A DNA stretch of 64,000 bases from Cyclobacterium sp. (GTDB lineage Bacteria; Bacteroidota; Bacteroidia; Cytophagales; Cyclobacteriaceae). The DNA lies in the NCBI RefSeq assembly GCF_014762705.1, contig NZ_JABURL010000075.1, positions 1-64,000 on the forward strand, in the 5' to 3' direction. The notes beneath the pieces were generated by a model that was not told the DNA's origin, made no database searches, and worked only from the letters and a program-made list of their open reading frames with translations. The position numbers and the translations under genes were made by a program. The first letter of the stretch is position 1; each line of letters starts with the position of its first letter. Below are positions 9,474 to 17,620 of the stretch, piece after piece.

Positions 9474-10352
9474 TTGAGCTTAAAACAGAAAATTAATGAT
9501 TGGATTGAGACCAAATTTCTGATTGTGATCAGAAAGGAGGAGGATTTTTCTGTGATCACTTCTTTCAACATTACAAAAATCAGGGTGGGTTTGTTATTTG
9601 TTTTGGTTTTTATGGCTTGTTTTGTAGCTGCCCTGTTTTTGTCAAAATCTTTATTGGCCAGGTGGTTTGATCCGGTTTATATTGAAACCGAAAATATGGT
9701 CAAGATACATTCCTTATCAGAAACGATAGATTCCCTTATCATGGAAGTGGAAGCCAAAGACCAGTATGTAAGAAATATCCAGATGGTAATCTCCGGGGAA
9801 GAAGAAATGGATCAGGTCGAAACAGCATCAAATGAAGATACTGCAGAAAGGGAGCAGGTAAATAGAAGTGAAATCGACCTTTTTAAAAGTAGTGAAGCCA
9901 CCCAAAAAATTGTGAGAGAATTCGAGTCCCTGCCGCTTGAAGAAGCTAATTTTGGAAGGATTAGCAGTGGATCATTCACGGATAATTATTTTTTCCCTCC
10001 GGTAAAAGGGGTTGTCACCAGTGGGTATTCTTCAGCAGAGGGTCACTTTGGTGTAGATGTGGTCGCAGGAGAGGACGAGCCGGTTAAAGCTGTGGCAGAT
10101 GGAACAGTGATTTTCGCAAACTGGACCCTTGAGACCGGTTATGTAGTTGGGGTGCAGCATTCAAACGAATTGATTTCGATTTACAAACATAATTCTGTAA
10201 TATTGAAATCTGTTGGTGATCCCATCAAAGGAGGAGAGATATTATCCATAATAGGGAACACCGGAGAGCAGACCACGGGGCAACACCTGCACCTTGAATT
10301 GTGGTATAAGGGAAATCCGCTTGACCCGCAAGAGTTTATAACATTTGACTAG
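9474..10352 (+). CDS. Membrane-anchored M23 (LytM-type) peptidoglycan endopeptidase
   Basis: A predicted zinc metallopeptidase that cuts peptide crosslinks in the wall. The 292 residues comprise a short cytoplasmic segment, one membrane helix (about 36-58), a coiled-coil/acidic linker (about 70-150) and a C-terminal M23 domain. All metal and catalytic residues are visible: H191 and D195 in GHFGVD, H239 in YKHN, and H271/H273 in QHLHLEL, so it should be active rather than a degenerate LytM factor. The start is TTG at 9474; no ATG lies close by in frame. The bactofilin gene starts 2 bp after its stop, the common bactofilin/M23 pairing in which the scaffold positions the hydrolase. Confidence 0.93.
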   Translation: MSLKQKINDWIETKFLIVIRKEEDFSVITSFNITKIRVGLLFVLVFMACFVAALFLSKSLLARWFDPVYIETENMVKIHSLSETIDSLIMEVEAKDQYVRNIQMVISGEEEMDQVETASNEDTAEREQVNRSEIDLFKSSEATQKIVREFESLPLEEANFGRISSGSFTDNYFFPPVKGVVTSGYSSAEGHFGVDVVAGEDEPVKAVADGTVIFANWTLETGYVVGVQHSNELISIYKHNSVILKSVGDPIKGGEILSIIGNTGEQTTGQHLHLELWYKGNPLDPQEFITFD

Positions 10353-10354
10353 AT

Positions 10355-10774
10355 ATGGCAAAAAATTCTGATGACAGAAGAAATACCAATGAATTGGTGA
10401 CCTCCAGCAATCTGGTGGCGGTAGGAACCGTGATCGTTGGAAATATAGGTTCTCAGGGAAATATCCGTGTAGAGGGTACTGTAGAAGGTTCTCTTGATTC
10501 CCAGCAAAAGATCATCATCGGTGAATCCGCAAAGGTTAACGGAGATGTGAAAGCTGCAGATGTGGAGATATCCGGACAAGTAAATGGGAACATTCACTGT
10601 GAAGAATCACTCTTCCTCAAAAAATCAGCACTTATTTTTGGAGATATTTTCACCAAAAAACTGATCATTGAAAATGGAGCTGAGTTCAACGGAAAATGTA
10701 ACATGGGAAACAACAACCAATTAAAATTGGAAAGGGATCATGCCAACCCCAAAAAACAACTCTCCTCAAACTGA
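10355..10774 (+). CDS. Bactofilin (polymer-forming cytoskeletal protein)
   Basis: Bactofilins self-assemble without nucleotide into membrane-associated filaments that localise cell-wall enzymes. The 139-residue protein has the typical disordered N-terminus followed by a beta-helical core of glycine/valine-spaced repeats (GNIGSQGNIRVEGTVEGSLD through VNGDVKAADVEISGQVNGN) and a hydrophilic tail. The length fits the family. It is 2 bp downstream of the M23 peptidase and its last 35 bp overlap the start of the AtpZ-like gene, so translation of the cytoskeletal pair and of the ATP synthase operon may be coupled. Confidence 0.93.
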   Translation: MAKNSDDRRNTNELVTSSNLVAVGTVIVGNIGSQGNIRVEGTVEGSLDSQQKIIIGESAKVNGDVKAADVEISGQVNGNIHCEESLFLKKSALIFGDIFTKKLIIENGAEFNGKCNMGNNNQLKLERDHANPKKQLSSN

Positions 10775-10973
10775 CCCACCTAATTATGTAAAGTATTTTG
10801 GTCTGGCATTTCAAATGTGTGCCATTATTGGTTTAGGCACCTATTTGGGATACCGGCTTCATTTGAAAAGCGGGATGAGTTTCCCGCTTTATTTGTTAAT
10901 TGGATGTTTCTTATCCATTTTCATTGCATTTTACCAACTTTTCAAATCCCTGCAATCTGATGAAAAAAAATGA
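10740..10973 (+). CDS. AtpZ/AtpI-family small membrane protein
   Basis: A 77-residue protein with two predicted membrane helices (about 21-38 and 46-66) joined by a short loop. The first helix contains FGLAFQMCAIIGLGTYLGYRL, which fits the AtpZ/AtpI family of ATP synthase assembly and ion-transport helpers found at the head of atp operons. Its start lies inside the bactofilin gene (35-bp overlap, different frame), and a second membrane protein gene then atpB follow. Assignment is from the helix pattern and position. The exact biochemical role of such proteins (F0 rotor assembly or Mg2+/Ca2+ transport) is not settled. Confidence 0.78.
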   Translation: MPTPKNNSPQTDPPNYVKYFGLAFQMCAIIGLGTYLGYRLHLKSGMSFPLYLLIGCFLSIFIAFYQLFKSLQSDEKK

Positions 10974-11014
10974 ACCGTTTTTATCAGAATGCTGAAAAAT
11001 AATAATCCACGATA

Positions 11015-11404
11015 GTGAAGCTCCCCGTTCCTCAAATGGTTGTTAAGTTGATTTTGTTTTCCCTGGCCCTGTTCCTTCTAACCGGTGTCCTGGAAATATT
11101 ATTTCCGGGACCCTGGTGGCATCAAAAAATTTGGGCCATGCTGACTTTCTTCACCCTTCTTACGGCGATGATTGGGTTTTTGGCCGTAAAGCTGATGAAA
11201 CTGGAAATATTTAATGCTGTATCTGTCATTTTGGGGGTCACAGTAATCAGGTTGCTTGGTAGTATTGGCTTCGTTTTTTTGATTTTATGGCAAGGAGATG
11301 AAAATTTACTTTGGTTTGTTGTTGATTTCTTTATCATTTATTTGTTGTATTTATTGTTTGATATCTACAGCTTAATAGCTAATTTGCGCCTTCATTCGAA
11401 ATAG
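11015..11404 (+). CDS. Four-helix membrane protein at the head of the atp operon (AtpI-like position)
   Basis: A 129-residue, very hydrophobic protein with about four membrane helices (roughly 9-28, 38-58, 65-90 and 98-120) and a short basic C-terminus. I do not recognise the family from sequence alone. It sits between the AtpZ-like gene and atpB, where Bacteroidetes carry a poorly conserved AtpI-like protein, so a role in F0 assembly is an inference from position. The start is GTG at 11015, placed directly after an in-frame TAG; an ATG at 11036 is the alternative. atpB starts 18 bp downstream. Confidence 0.65.
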   Translation: MKLPVPQMVVKLILFSLALFLLTGVLEILFPGPWWHQKIWAMLTFFTLLTAMIGFLAVKLMKLEIFNAVSVILGVTVIRLLGSIGFVFLILWQGDENLLWFVVDFFIIYLLYLLFDIYSLIANLRLHSK

Positions 11405-11422
11405 GCGATAAAAAATATTTTG

Positions 11423-12445
11423 ATGTTCAGCAAAATAATCAGGTTAAGTTTCTTATTGTCAGTGATTTTACTGACTTTTTCAGGTGTAGCAGTGGCTGCA
11501 TCAGGTGAAGATGAAGACAAGACAAGTTTCATCATGCACCATATCAAAGATTCCCATGAATGGCATTTTGCTACTGTTGGGCATACGCATATTACCCTGT
11601 CTCTTCCCGTCATTATTTATTCTTCGGACAGGGGCTTTGAATTTTATTCCTCCTCATCATTTGTAGACCCGGAGACCCATCATTTCGGGGTAGAACACAA
11701 CGGTTATTACATAGATGAGCATGATAAGCTGCAAGCAGTCGACGAAAGCAGGTCTTTTGTAGATTTGAGTATTACCAAGAATGTGGCCATGCTGTTTTTG
11801 GTTTTGATAGTTACACTGTACCTGATGCTGTCTGCCTCCAGCCATTACAAAAAGCATCCCAACAGGGCGCCAAGAGGAATTGCCTCGTTTGTAGAACCTA
11901 TTGTGGTTTTTGTAAGGGATGAAATCGCCTTACCCAATATTGGTCCCCGGTACAAGAAATTCACTCCCTATTTACTATCCCTTTTCTTTTTTATATGGAT
12001 AGGTAACCTTTTGGGCTTGTTGCCAGGGGCTGCAAACCTGACCGGTAACATTGCCGTGACGGTTACGCTGGCCATGATTACTTTCTTTGTCACCAATTTT
12101 AATGGCAATAAAGCTTACTGGAAACATGTGGTAGCCACACCCGGAGTTCCATTACCCTTATTGCTGATCATTGTACCTGTTGAAATAATCGGTTTGTTTA
12201 CCAAACCTTTTGCCCTCACTGTCAGGCTTTTTGTAGCCATTACAGCGGGCCATATTGTAATATTGAGTTTTATAGGGTTGATATTTGTATTTGAATCTTA
12301 TGCCGTTGGTGTTGCTTCCACCTTGATGGTGGTGTTTATCAATGTGATAGAACTGTTGGTAGCAACGATTCAGGCCTATGTATTTACCCTGTTTTCCGCC
12401 ATGTACATTGGTGCAGCAGTAGCTGACCATGGACATGAGCATTGA
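11423..12445 (+). CDS. atpB: F1F0 ATP synthase subunit a
   Basis: The membrane stator subunit that forms the proton half-channels. The 340 residues start with a cleavable-looking signal sequence (to about residue 27, GVAVAA). An unusual extracytoplasmic segment of about 85 residues, rich in His, Asp and Glu, follows before the first core helix. The essential arginine is R268 in ALTVRLFVAITAGHIV. The C-terminus ends in a His-rich DHGHEH. The extension is common in Bacteroidetes subunit a and makes it longer than the E. coli protein (271 residues). I use the ATG at 11423; the TTG just before it would add one residue. Confidence 0.96.
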   Translation: MFSKIIRLSFLLSVILLTFSGVAVAASGEDEDKTSFIMHHIKDSHEWHFATVGHTHITLSLPVIIYSSDRGFEFYSSSSFVDPETHHFGVEHNGYYIDEHDKLQAVDESRSFVDLSITKNVAMLFLVLIVTLYLMLSASSHYKKHPNRAPRGIASFVEPIVVFVRDEIALPNIGPRYKKFTPYLLSLFFFIWIGNLLGLLPGAANLTGNIAVTVTLAMITFFVTNFNGNKAYWKHVVATPGVPLPLLLIIVPVEIIGLFTKPFALTVRLFVAITAGHIVILSFIGLIFVFESYAVGVASTLMVVFINVIELLVATIQAYVFTLFSAMYIGAAVADHGHEH

Positions 12446-12487
12446 TCGTAAATTTCTTTGTTCAATTTAATTAAATAAAAAACGAGT

Positions 12488-12745
12488 ATGTTGACTTCAT
12501 TATTATTGACTGCCGGTTTTGCACTTATGGGTGCTGGCATCGGTGCCGGAATTGTAGCGATAGGCGCAGGTCTGGGTATTGGTAGAATCGGTGGACAAGC
12601 CATGGAAGGCATTGCGCGTCAGCCTGAGGCTGCTGGAAAAATCCAGACCGCAATGTTGATCATCGCTGCCCTTATTGAAGTGGTTTCCTTGTTTGCAGTG
12701 GTAGTATGTCTGCTGATTGCACTTAATGGCAACCTTACTTTCTAA
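12488..12745 (+). CDS. atpE: F1F0 ATP synthase subunit c
   Basis: The rotor-ring subunit. 85 residues form two membrane helices joined by the conserved polar loop [12 protein letters not shown] that contacts the central stalk. The ion-binding carboxylate is E64 in [11 protein letters not shown]. Helix 1 has a glycine-rich face ([18 protein letters not shown]). The positions that carry Gln and Ser/Thr in sodium-binding rings are Ile and Val here, so proton coupling is predicted. A GC-rich hairpin lies 15 bp after the stop. Confidence 0.97.
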   Translation: MLTSLLLTAGFALMGAGIGAGIVAIGAGLGIGRIGGQAMEGIARQPEAAGKIQTAMLIIAALIEVVSLFAVVVCLLIALNGNLTF

Positions 12746-12759
12746 ATTTAAGTAAAGTG

Positions 12760-12778
12760 GACCGGCATTTGGCCGGTC
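12760..12778 (+). promoter_or_regulatory. Intra-operon hairpin between atpE and atpF
   Basis: A perfect 7-bp stem GACCGGC / GCCGGTC with a 5-nt loop in the 82-bp gap between atpE and atpF. No uninterrupted T-tract follows (TGCTCTTT), so it is more likely an mRNA-stabilising or attenuating structure than a full terminator. Confidence 0.6.
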
Positions 12779-12827
12779 TGCTCTTTACATTTGAACAAAT
12801 TGATATTTAGCATAAACAACATACACC

Positions 12828-13322
12828 ATGGATCTGATTAGTCCTGATTTAGGTTTGATTATCTGGCAAACTTTAGGTTTTGCCATTTTGTTTTTTCTTC
12901 TGGCAAAGTTTGCCTGGAAACCCATCCTTGCCGCACTAGAGGAAAGGGATGGGGCCATAGAAGCCTCCCTGAATGAAGCCGAAAAGGCCAAGTTGGAAAT
13001 GGCTAATTTGGTAGCGGAAAATGAAAAACTGCTGCAGGAAGCCCGAATTGAGAGGGATGAAATCCTTAAATCAGCCAATGAGTATGCTGCCAAATTGATG
13101 GAAGATGCCAAAGGAGAAGCCTCCAAAGCAGGAGCCAAAATGATAGAAGAGGCCAAAGCCGTTATTGAAACGGAGAAGCAGGCTGCCCTGACTGATGTGA
13201 AAATTCAGGTTGCGGAGTTGTCTCTGCTGATTGCTGAAAAATTATTGAGACAAAACCTATCCAGCGAAGCTTCCCAGAAAAAATTGGTTGAGGATTTTGT
13301 GAAAGATATCAAATTAAATTAA
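12828..13322 (+). CDS. atpF: F1F0 ATP synthase subunit b
   Basis: The peripheral stalk subunit. The 164-residue protein has a short extracytoplasmic start (MDLISPDLGL), one membrane helix at about residues 8-28, and then a long charged alpha-helical coiled coil rich in Ala, Glu and Lys to the C-terminus, which contacts subunit delta. The conserved FAWKPILAALEERD follows the membrane helix. Length and architecture are standard. The gene is 82 bp after atpE, the widest gap before the ORFs of the F1 part, and 10 bp before atpH. Confidence 0.96.
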   Translation: MDLISPDLGLIIWQTLGFAILFFLLAKFAWKPILAALEERDGAIEASLNEAEKAKLEMANLVAENEKLLQEARIERDEILKSANEYAAKLMEDAKGEASKAGAKMIEEAKAVIETEKQAALTDVKIQVAELSLLIAEKLLRQNLSSEASQKKLVEDFVKDIKLN

Positions 13323-13332
13323 TCAATAGCGA

Positions 13333-13893
13333 ATGTCTGCATACAGAGTTGCCTCCCGTTACGCAAAAGCATTGCTGGAACTGGCGGTAGAAAATAATGA
13401 ACTGGAACAAGTGCACGGAGACATGATGCGCATGTTGCAATACGCTGATGAAAGCCCCGAATTTTTGGATGCCATTCAAAGCCCGGTGATCTCCTCAGAG
13501 CACAAGTTAAAAGTGATTCATTCCCTCGCAGGAAAGCAGGCATCTTCCCTGATTTTGAAGTTTTTTGACCTTGTAAGTAAAAAAGGCAGAGAGGGAATCT
13601 TGCCAGAAATGGCCAGAGGTTTTCATCGCTTGTACAATGAACATCATGGTATTCAAAAAGCAGATGTGGTGGCCACCATTCAATTGGATGATGCCCTTCG
13701 AAAATCTTTGAAGGACATTGTAAAGGAAGTTTCCGGTAAAGATAAAGTAGAATTAATAGAGAAGATCGATCCCAAACTGATCGGTGGGTTTATCCTGAGA
13801 ATAGAAGACCGGCAACTTGATGAATCCATCAAAAGTAAGTTGCAACAGTTGCGTCTGGGATTTACTCAGAACCTCTACGAAAAGAAATATTAG
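13333..13893 (+). CDS. atpH: F1F0 ATP synthase subunit delta
   Basis: This subunit joins the top of F1 (alpha subunit N-terminus) to the b stalk. 186 residues: the N-terminal helical domain begins with the typical ASRYAKALLELAVENN, and the C-terminal part ends with the conserved GGFILRIEDRQLDESIKSKL and LRLGFTQNLY. It lies 10 bp after atpF and 36 bp before atpA, in the usual gene order. Nothing is unusual in length or motifs. Confidence 0.96.
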   Translation: MSAYRVASRYAKALLELAVENNELEQVHGDMMRMLQYADESPEFLDAIQSPVISSEHKLKVIHSLAGKQASSLILKFFDLVSKKGREGILPEMARGFHRLYNEHHGIQKADVVATIQLDDALRKSLKDIVKEVSGKDKVELIEKIDPKLIGGFILRIEDRQLDESIKSKLQQLRLGFTQNLYEKKY

Positions 13894-13929
13894 AATTTTA
13901 GCTGTAATAAAAAATAATCCTATACAATA

Positions 13930-15510
13930 ATGGCAGATGTAAGACCTGATGAAGTTTCGGCAATTATAAAAGAGCAACTTTCTGGTGCCAGGACCCAAGC
14001 GGAATTAGAAGAAGTAGGTACTGTACTCCAGGTTGGTGATGGTGTGGCCCGTATCTATGGGCTTTCCAAGGCACAGGCCGGAGAGTTGATAGAGTTTGAA
14101 AACGGATTGAAGGCCATGGTGCTGAATCTGGAAGAAGACAATGTAGGGGCAGTATTATTTGGAGATGCCAAATCCGTTCGGGAAGGTGATATTGTCAAAA
14201 GAACCAAGAGGATTGCCTCCATCAAAGCAGGAGAAGGCATGCTGGGCAGGGTGGTAGACACCCTGGGCACTCCAATTGATGGTAAAGGTCCTTTGGAAGG
14301 GAAACTTTACGAAATGCCTTTGGAAAGGAAAGCCCCCGGTGTAATTTACAGGCAACCTGTTAATGAGCCTCTTCAGACAGGTATCAAGTCCATTGATGCC
14401 ATGATTCCAATCGGAAGAGGACAAAGGGAATTGATCATTGGTGACAGACAGACTGGTAAGACAGCGGTTGCCATTGATACCATCCTAAACCAAAAGGAAT
14501 TTTACGATAAAGGAGAACCCGTTTTTTGTATATACGTAGCTATCGGACAAAAGGCCTCAACAGTGGCCAATGTGGTGGCTTCGCTGGAAAAGGGAGGCGC
14601 TCTTCCTTATACGGTTATCGTAAGTGCATCTGCTGCAGATCCTGCACCTATGCAGTTCTTTGCGCCATTTACAGGTGCTGCCATTGGGGAATTTTTCCGG
14701 GATACCGGAAAACCTGCTCTTGTAGTATATGATGACCTTTCCAAGCAGGCAGTTGCTTACCGGGAAGTGTCCCTATTGTTGAGAAGGCCTCCTGGAAGGG
14801 AAGCTTACCCCGGAGACGTATTTTACCTTCACTCCAGATTGTTGGAAAGAGCTGCTAAAATCAATGCCTCTGATGAAATTGCCAGGCAAATGAATGATTT
14901 GCCCCCATCTTTGGCCCCCTTGGTAAAAGGTGGTGGTTCCCTGACTGCCCTCCCAATCATTGAGACCCAGGCAGGTGATGTTTCTGCCTATATTCCTACC
15001 AATGTGATTTCTATTACAGATGGGCAAATATTTTTGGAAACAAACCTCTTTAACGCTGGAATCCGTCCCGCTATCAACGTGGGAATATCCGTATCCAGGG
15101 TAGGAGGAAATGCCCAAATCAAATCCATGAAAAAAGTGGCCGGTACCCTCAAGTTGGATCAGGCGCAATTCAGGGAATTGGAAGCCTTTTCAAAATTTGG
15201 CTCTGATTTGGACCCAACTACCAAAAGGACCATAGAAAGAGGAAGAAGAAACCAGGAAATCCTGAAACAAGGCCAGTATTCACCTGTAAAGGTAGAACTT
15301 CAGGTAGCCATTATCTTTGCCTCTACGAAAGGATTACTGGATAGTATTCCTGTAGACAAAGTGCGTGCATTCGAAAAGGATTTTTATAATCTGATCACGG
15401 CACAATATCCCGAAGCATTGACGGCTATCAGTAAAGGTGATTTGGATACAACCGGAGAATTATTGAAAAAAGCAGTGGCTGAACTTGCACCAAAATATTC
15501 GGCTAAATAA
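13930..15510 (+). CDS. atpA: F1F0 ATP synthase subunit alpha
   Basis: The non-catalytic nucleotide-binding subunit of F1. The 526-residue protein contains the N-terminal beta-barrel domain, the P-loop GDRQTGKT (residues 171-178), the alpha/beta signature region [14 protein letters not shown] with the arginine-finger segment SVSRVGG, and the helical C-terminal domain. The length is slightly above that of E. coli (513). The catalytic partner atpD and atpC are not in this window. In many Bacteroidetes they form a separate locus, which fits the operon ending at atpG here. Confidence 0.98.
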   Translation: MADVRPDEVSAIIKEQLSGARTQAELEEVGTVLQVGDGVARIYGLSKAQAGELIEFENGLKAMVLNLEEDNVGAVLFGDAKSVREGDIVKRTKRIASIKAGEGMLGRVVDTLGTPIDGKGPLEGKLYEMPLERKAPGVIYRQPVNEPLQTGIKSIDAMIPIGRGQRELIIGDRQTGKTAVAIDTILNQKEFYDKGEPVFCIYVAIGQKASTVANVVASLEKGGALPYTVIVSASAADPAPMQFFAPFTGAAIGEFFRDTGKPALVVYDDLSKQAVAYREVSLLLRRPPGREAYPGDVFYLHSRLLERAAKINASDEIARQMNDLPPSLAPLVKGGGSLTALPIIETQAGDVSAYIPTNVISITDGQIFLETNLFNAGIRPAINVGISVSRVGGNAQIKSMKKVAGTLKLDQAQFRELEAFSKFGSDLDPTTKRTIERGRRNQEILKQGQYSPVKVELQVAIIFASTKGLLDSIPVDKVRAFEKDFYNLITAQYPEALTAISKGDLDTTGELLKKAVAELAPKYSAK

Positions 15511-15555
15511 AGTATATATCGGTTTAAAGGTATTTACAGAGGAGCAAATTAAATT

Positions 15556-16431
15556 ATGGCAAACCTAAAGGAAGTAAAGGAAAGGATCAACTCGGTAAGT
15601 TCTACCCAGCAGATTACCAAAGCAATGAAAATGGTGGCTGCTGCAAAGTTGAGGAGGGCACAGGACAAGATCACACAAATGCGTCCATACTCCCAAAAAC
15701 TTTCTGCCATTCTGAACAACATTTCTTCAGGAGCTGAAGGAAGTACTGACATCATTTATGCCAGAGAGAGGCCGGTGTCTAAAGTTTTGATCGTTGCCAT
15801 AACCTCAGACAAGGGGCTGTGTGGTGCCTTCAATTCCAACATCCTTAAGGCTTCCATGCTGTCCATTCAGGAAAAATATGAGGGAAAGCAGGTGACAATT
15901 ATGCCTATTGGAAAAAAAGCTTTTGATTTCTTTAAGAAAAAGGATTTTCCGATTATAAGTGACCATTATCAATTATTTGAAGATGTCTCTTTTGAGCCAG
16001 TAAAAAAAGCGGCTGAAGAAGTGATGAATGCTTTTGTCAATGGCACCTACGATCAGGTACAACTTGTCTATAATGAATTTAAGAATGTTGCTACCCAACT
16101 GGTAGTCCAGGAGCAGTTTTTGCCTATTGCCAGGTTGGAATCGGAAGAAGGGGCCAATCAAAGCAGCCAGGAATATATAGTAGAGCCTTCTAGAGAATAT
16201 ATTATCGAAGAACTGGTTCCCAATTCCCTCAAAATTCAATTTTATAAAGCCATATTGGATAGCAATGCCTCGGAGCATGGTGCCAGGATGACGGCCATGA
16301 GTAAAGCAACAGACAATGCTGCTGAATTGCTCAAAGAACTGAAGTTAGTATACAACAGGACAAGACAGGCGGCCATTACCAATGAAATCCTTGAAATTGT
16401 GGCAGGTGCAAATGCACTTGAAGGAAATTAA
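15556..16431 (+). CDS. atpG: F1F0 ATP synthase subunit gamma
   Basis: The central rotor shaft. 291 residues with the conserved N-terminal coiled coil (LKEVKERINSVSSTQQITKA, AMKMVAAAKLRRAQ), the LCGAFNSN turn, and the C-terminal helix ASEHGARMTAMSKATDNA that inserts into the alpha/beta hexamer. It lies 45 bp after atpA. A strong hairpin terminator begins 26 bp after its stop, confirming that atpD/atpC are not cotranscribed. Confidence 0.97.
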   Translation: MANLKEVKERINSVSSTQQITKAMKMVAAAKLRRAQDKITQMRPYSQKLSAILNNISSGAEGSTDIIYARERPVSKVLIVAITSDKGLCGAFNSNILKASMLSIQEKYEGKQVTIMPIGKKAFDFFKKKDFPIISDHYQLFEDVSFEPVKKAAEEVMNAFVNGTYDQVQLVYNEFKNVATQLVVQEQFLPIARLESEEGANQSSQEYIVEPSREYIIEELVPNSLKIQFYKAILDSNASEHGARMTAMSKATDNAAELLKELKLVYNRTRQAAITNEILEIVAGANALEGN

Positions 16432-16456
16432 AGTAGCCTTTAGGAACACATTAAGA

Positions 16457-16487
16457 GGGCCGGTTGATTCTATCAACCGGTCTTTTT
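16457..16487 (+). terminator. Intrinsic terminator of the atp operon
   Basis: A 9-bp stem CCGGTTGAT / ATCAACCGG (16460-16468, 16472-16480) with a 3-nt loop is followed by TCTTTTTGTTT. It marks the end of the M23-bactofilin-atpZ-atpBEFHAG transcript. Confidence 0.9.
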
Positions 16488-16605
16488 GTTTGAAGCCATA
16501 AAAGTTGATTGCGCACTTGGCTAAATTATGCTTACATTCATTCTGAAATTTAATTTTTCAAACCGTAGGGTTGACCAGGAATATAGAGGTATTAGTTGAT
16601 TTCAC

Positions 16606-17616
16606 ATGAAGGTAGTCGGTGTACAGGAATTTTTGAAATTAAAAAAGGAGGCTATTCCTGTTTTGGATACCCGTTCACCTGCTGAATTTCTTTCAGGTCA
16701 TATCCCCGGAGCGATCAGCTTTCCACTTTTTAATAATGAGGAGAGGGCAACTATTGGTACCATTTATAAGCAGGAAAATAAGAAAAAAGCCATCAAGACA
16801 GGCCTGGAGATGATAGGGCCAAAAATGACTGGTTTTATTGATAAGGCGGAAGCACTTGGATCCACAAGCTTGCTAATGCACTGCTGGCGGGGAGGAATGC
16901 GCTCCCAAAGCATGGCCTGGCTTTTGGAGCTTTATGGTTTTAACATACAATTGCTTCAGGGAGGGTACAAAGCCTTTAGAAATGCTCTCCTGGATTATTT
17001 TGAAGCCCCTCCGGCTTTAAAAATCCTTTCGGGTGCCACTGGCTCATTGAAAACAAGGTTGTTGCATGAAATGCAATCTCTGGGAGCTCAGGTAGTGGAT
17101 CTGGAAAAGCTGGCCAATCACCAGGGCTCCAGCTTTGGTTATCAACTGAGTTCCGGACAGCCCTCAACAGAACAATTTCAAAATGACTTGTTTGAGGCAT
17201 TTCTTCAACTGGACCAAAGTCAACCCATATGGCTTGAAGATGAGTCTTTTTCTATTGGTAAGGTAAAGTTGATTGAACCCTTGTACAGAAAGATGCAACT
17301 TTCTCCCCATTATCTGGTTATAATGCCCAAAGAAGAGCGTATAGCTGTTTTGGTTGAATCCTATGGGAATATCCCCAGGGAGGATCTGGTGCAGGCCACC
17401 TGGCAGATTTCAAAGAGATTGGGCCAGGAATCAAGCAGGGAGGCTGTTGAAAAAATTCAATCCGGAAAATTGGAAGAGGCCGCAGCGATCATTTTGACTT
17501 ACTATGACAAAGCCTATAAAACGGGAATTCAAAAGAAAGCATCTCAGATTGTGGGCGAGTTTCACTTAACTATTGCTGACCTTCGGGAGATGGCCAAAAA
17601 ACTAATCAATCATTAA
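16606..17616 (+). CDS. mnmH: tRNA 2-selenouridine synthase (MnmH/SelU/YbbB)
   Basis: MnmH replaces the sulfur of 2-thiouridine at the wobble position of tRNAs with selenium from selenophosphate, through a geranylated intermediate. The 336 residues show an N-terminal rhodanese domain (VLDTRSPAEFLSGHIPGA) with catalytic C93 in MHCWRGGMRSQ, and a C-terminal P-loop domain with VVDLEKLANHQGSSFG, typical of the family. The P-loop itself reads GATGSLKT (143-150): Leu148 takes the place of the glycine usually preceding Lys-Thr, which is odd. selD starts 4 bp after the stop and supplies the substrate. Identification is confident. Confidence 0.95.
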   Translation: MKVVGVQEFLKLKKEAIPVLDTRSPAEFLSGHIPGAISFPLFNNEERATIGTIYKQENKKKAIKTGLEMIGPKMTGFIDKAEALGSTSLLMHCWRGGMRSQSMAWLLELYGFNIQLLQGGYKAFRNALLDYFEAPPALKILSGATGSLKTRLLHEMQSLGAQVVDLEKLANHQGSSFGYQLSSGQPSTEQFQNDLFEAFLQLDQSQPIWLEDESFSIGKVKLIEPLYRKMQLSPHYLVIMPKEERIAVLVESYGNIPREDLVQATWQISKRLGQESSREAVEKIQSGKLEEAAAIILTYYDKAYKTGIQKKASQIVGEFHLTIADLREMAKKLINH

Positions 17617-17620
17617 TTCA

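Noticed and set aside
10399-10597. Antisense frames within bactofilin and the atp genes (for example around 10349-10597 and 14773-15168).
   Set aside because: They lie wholly within well-supported genes on the other strand; the bactofilin and atp proteins are clear, so these are shadows.
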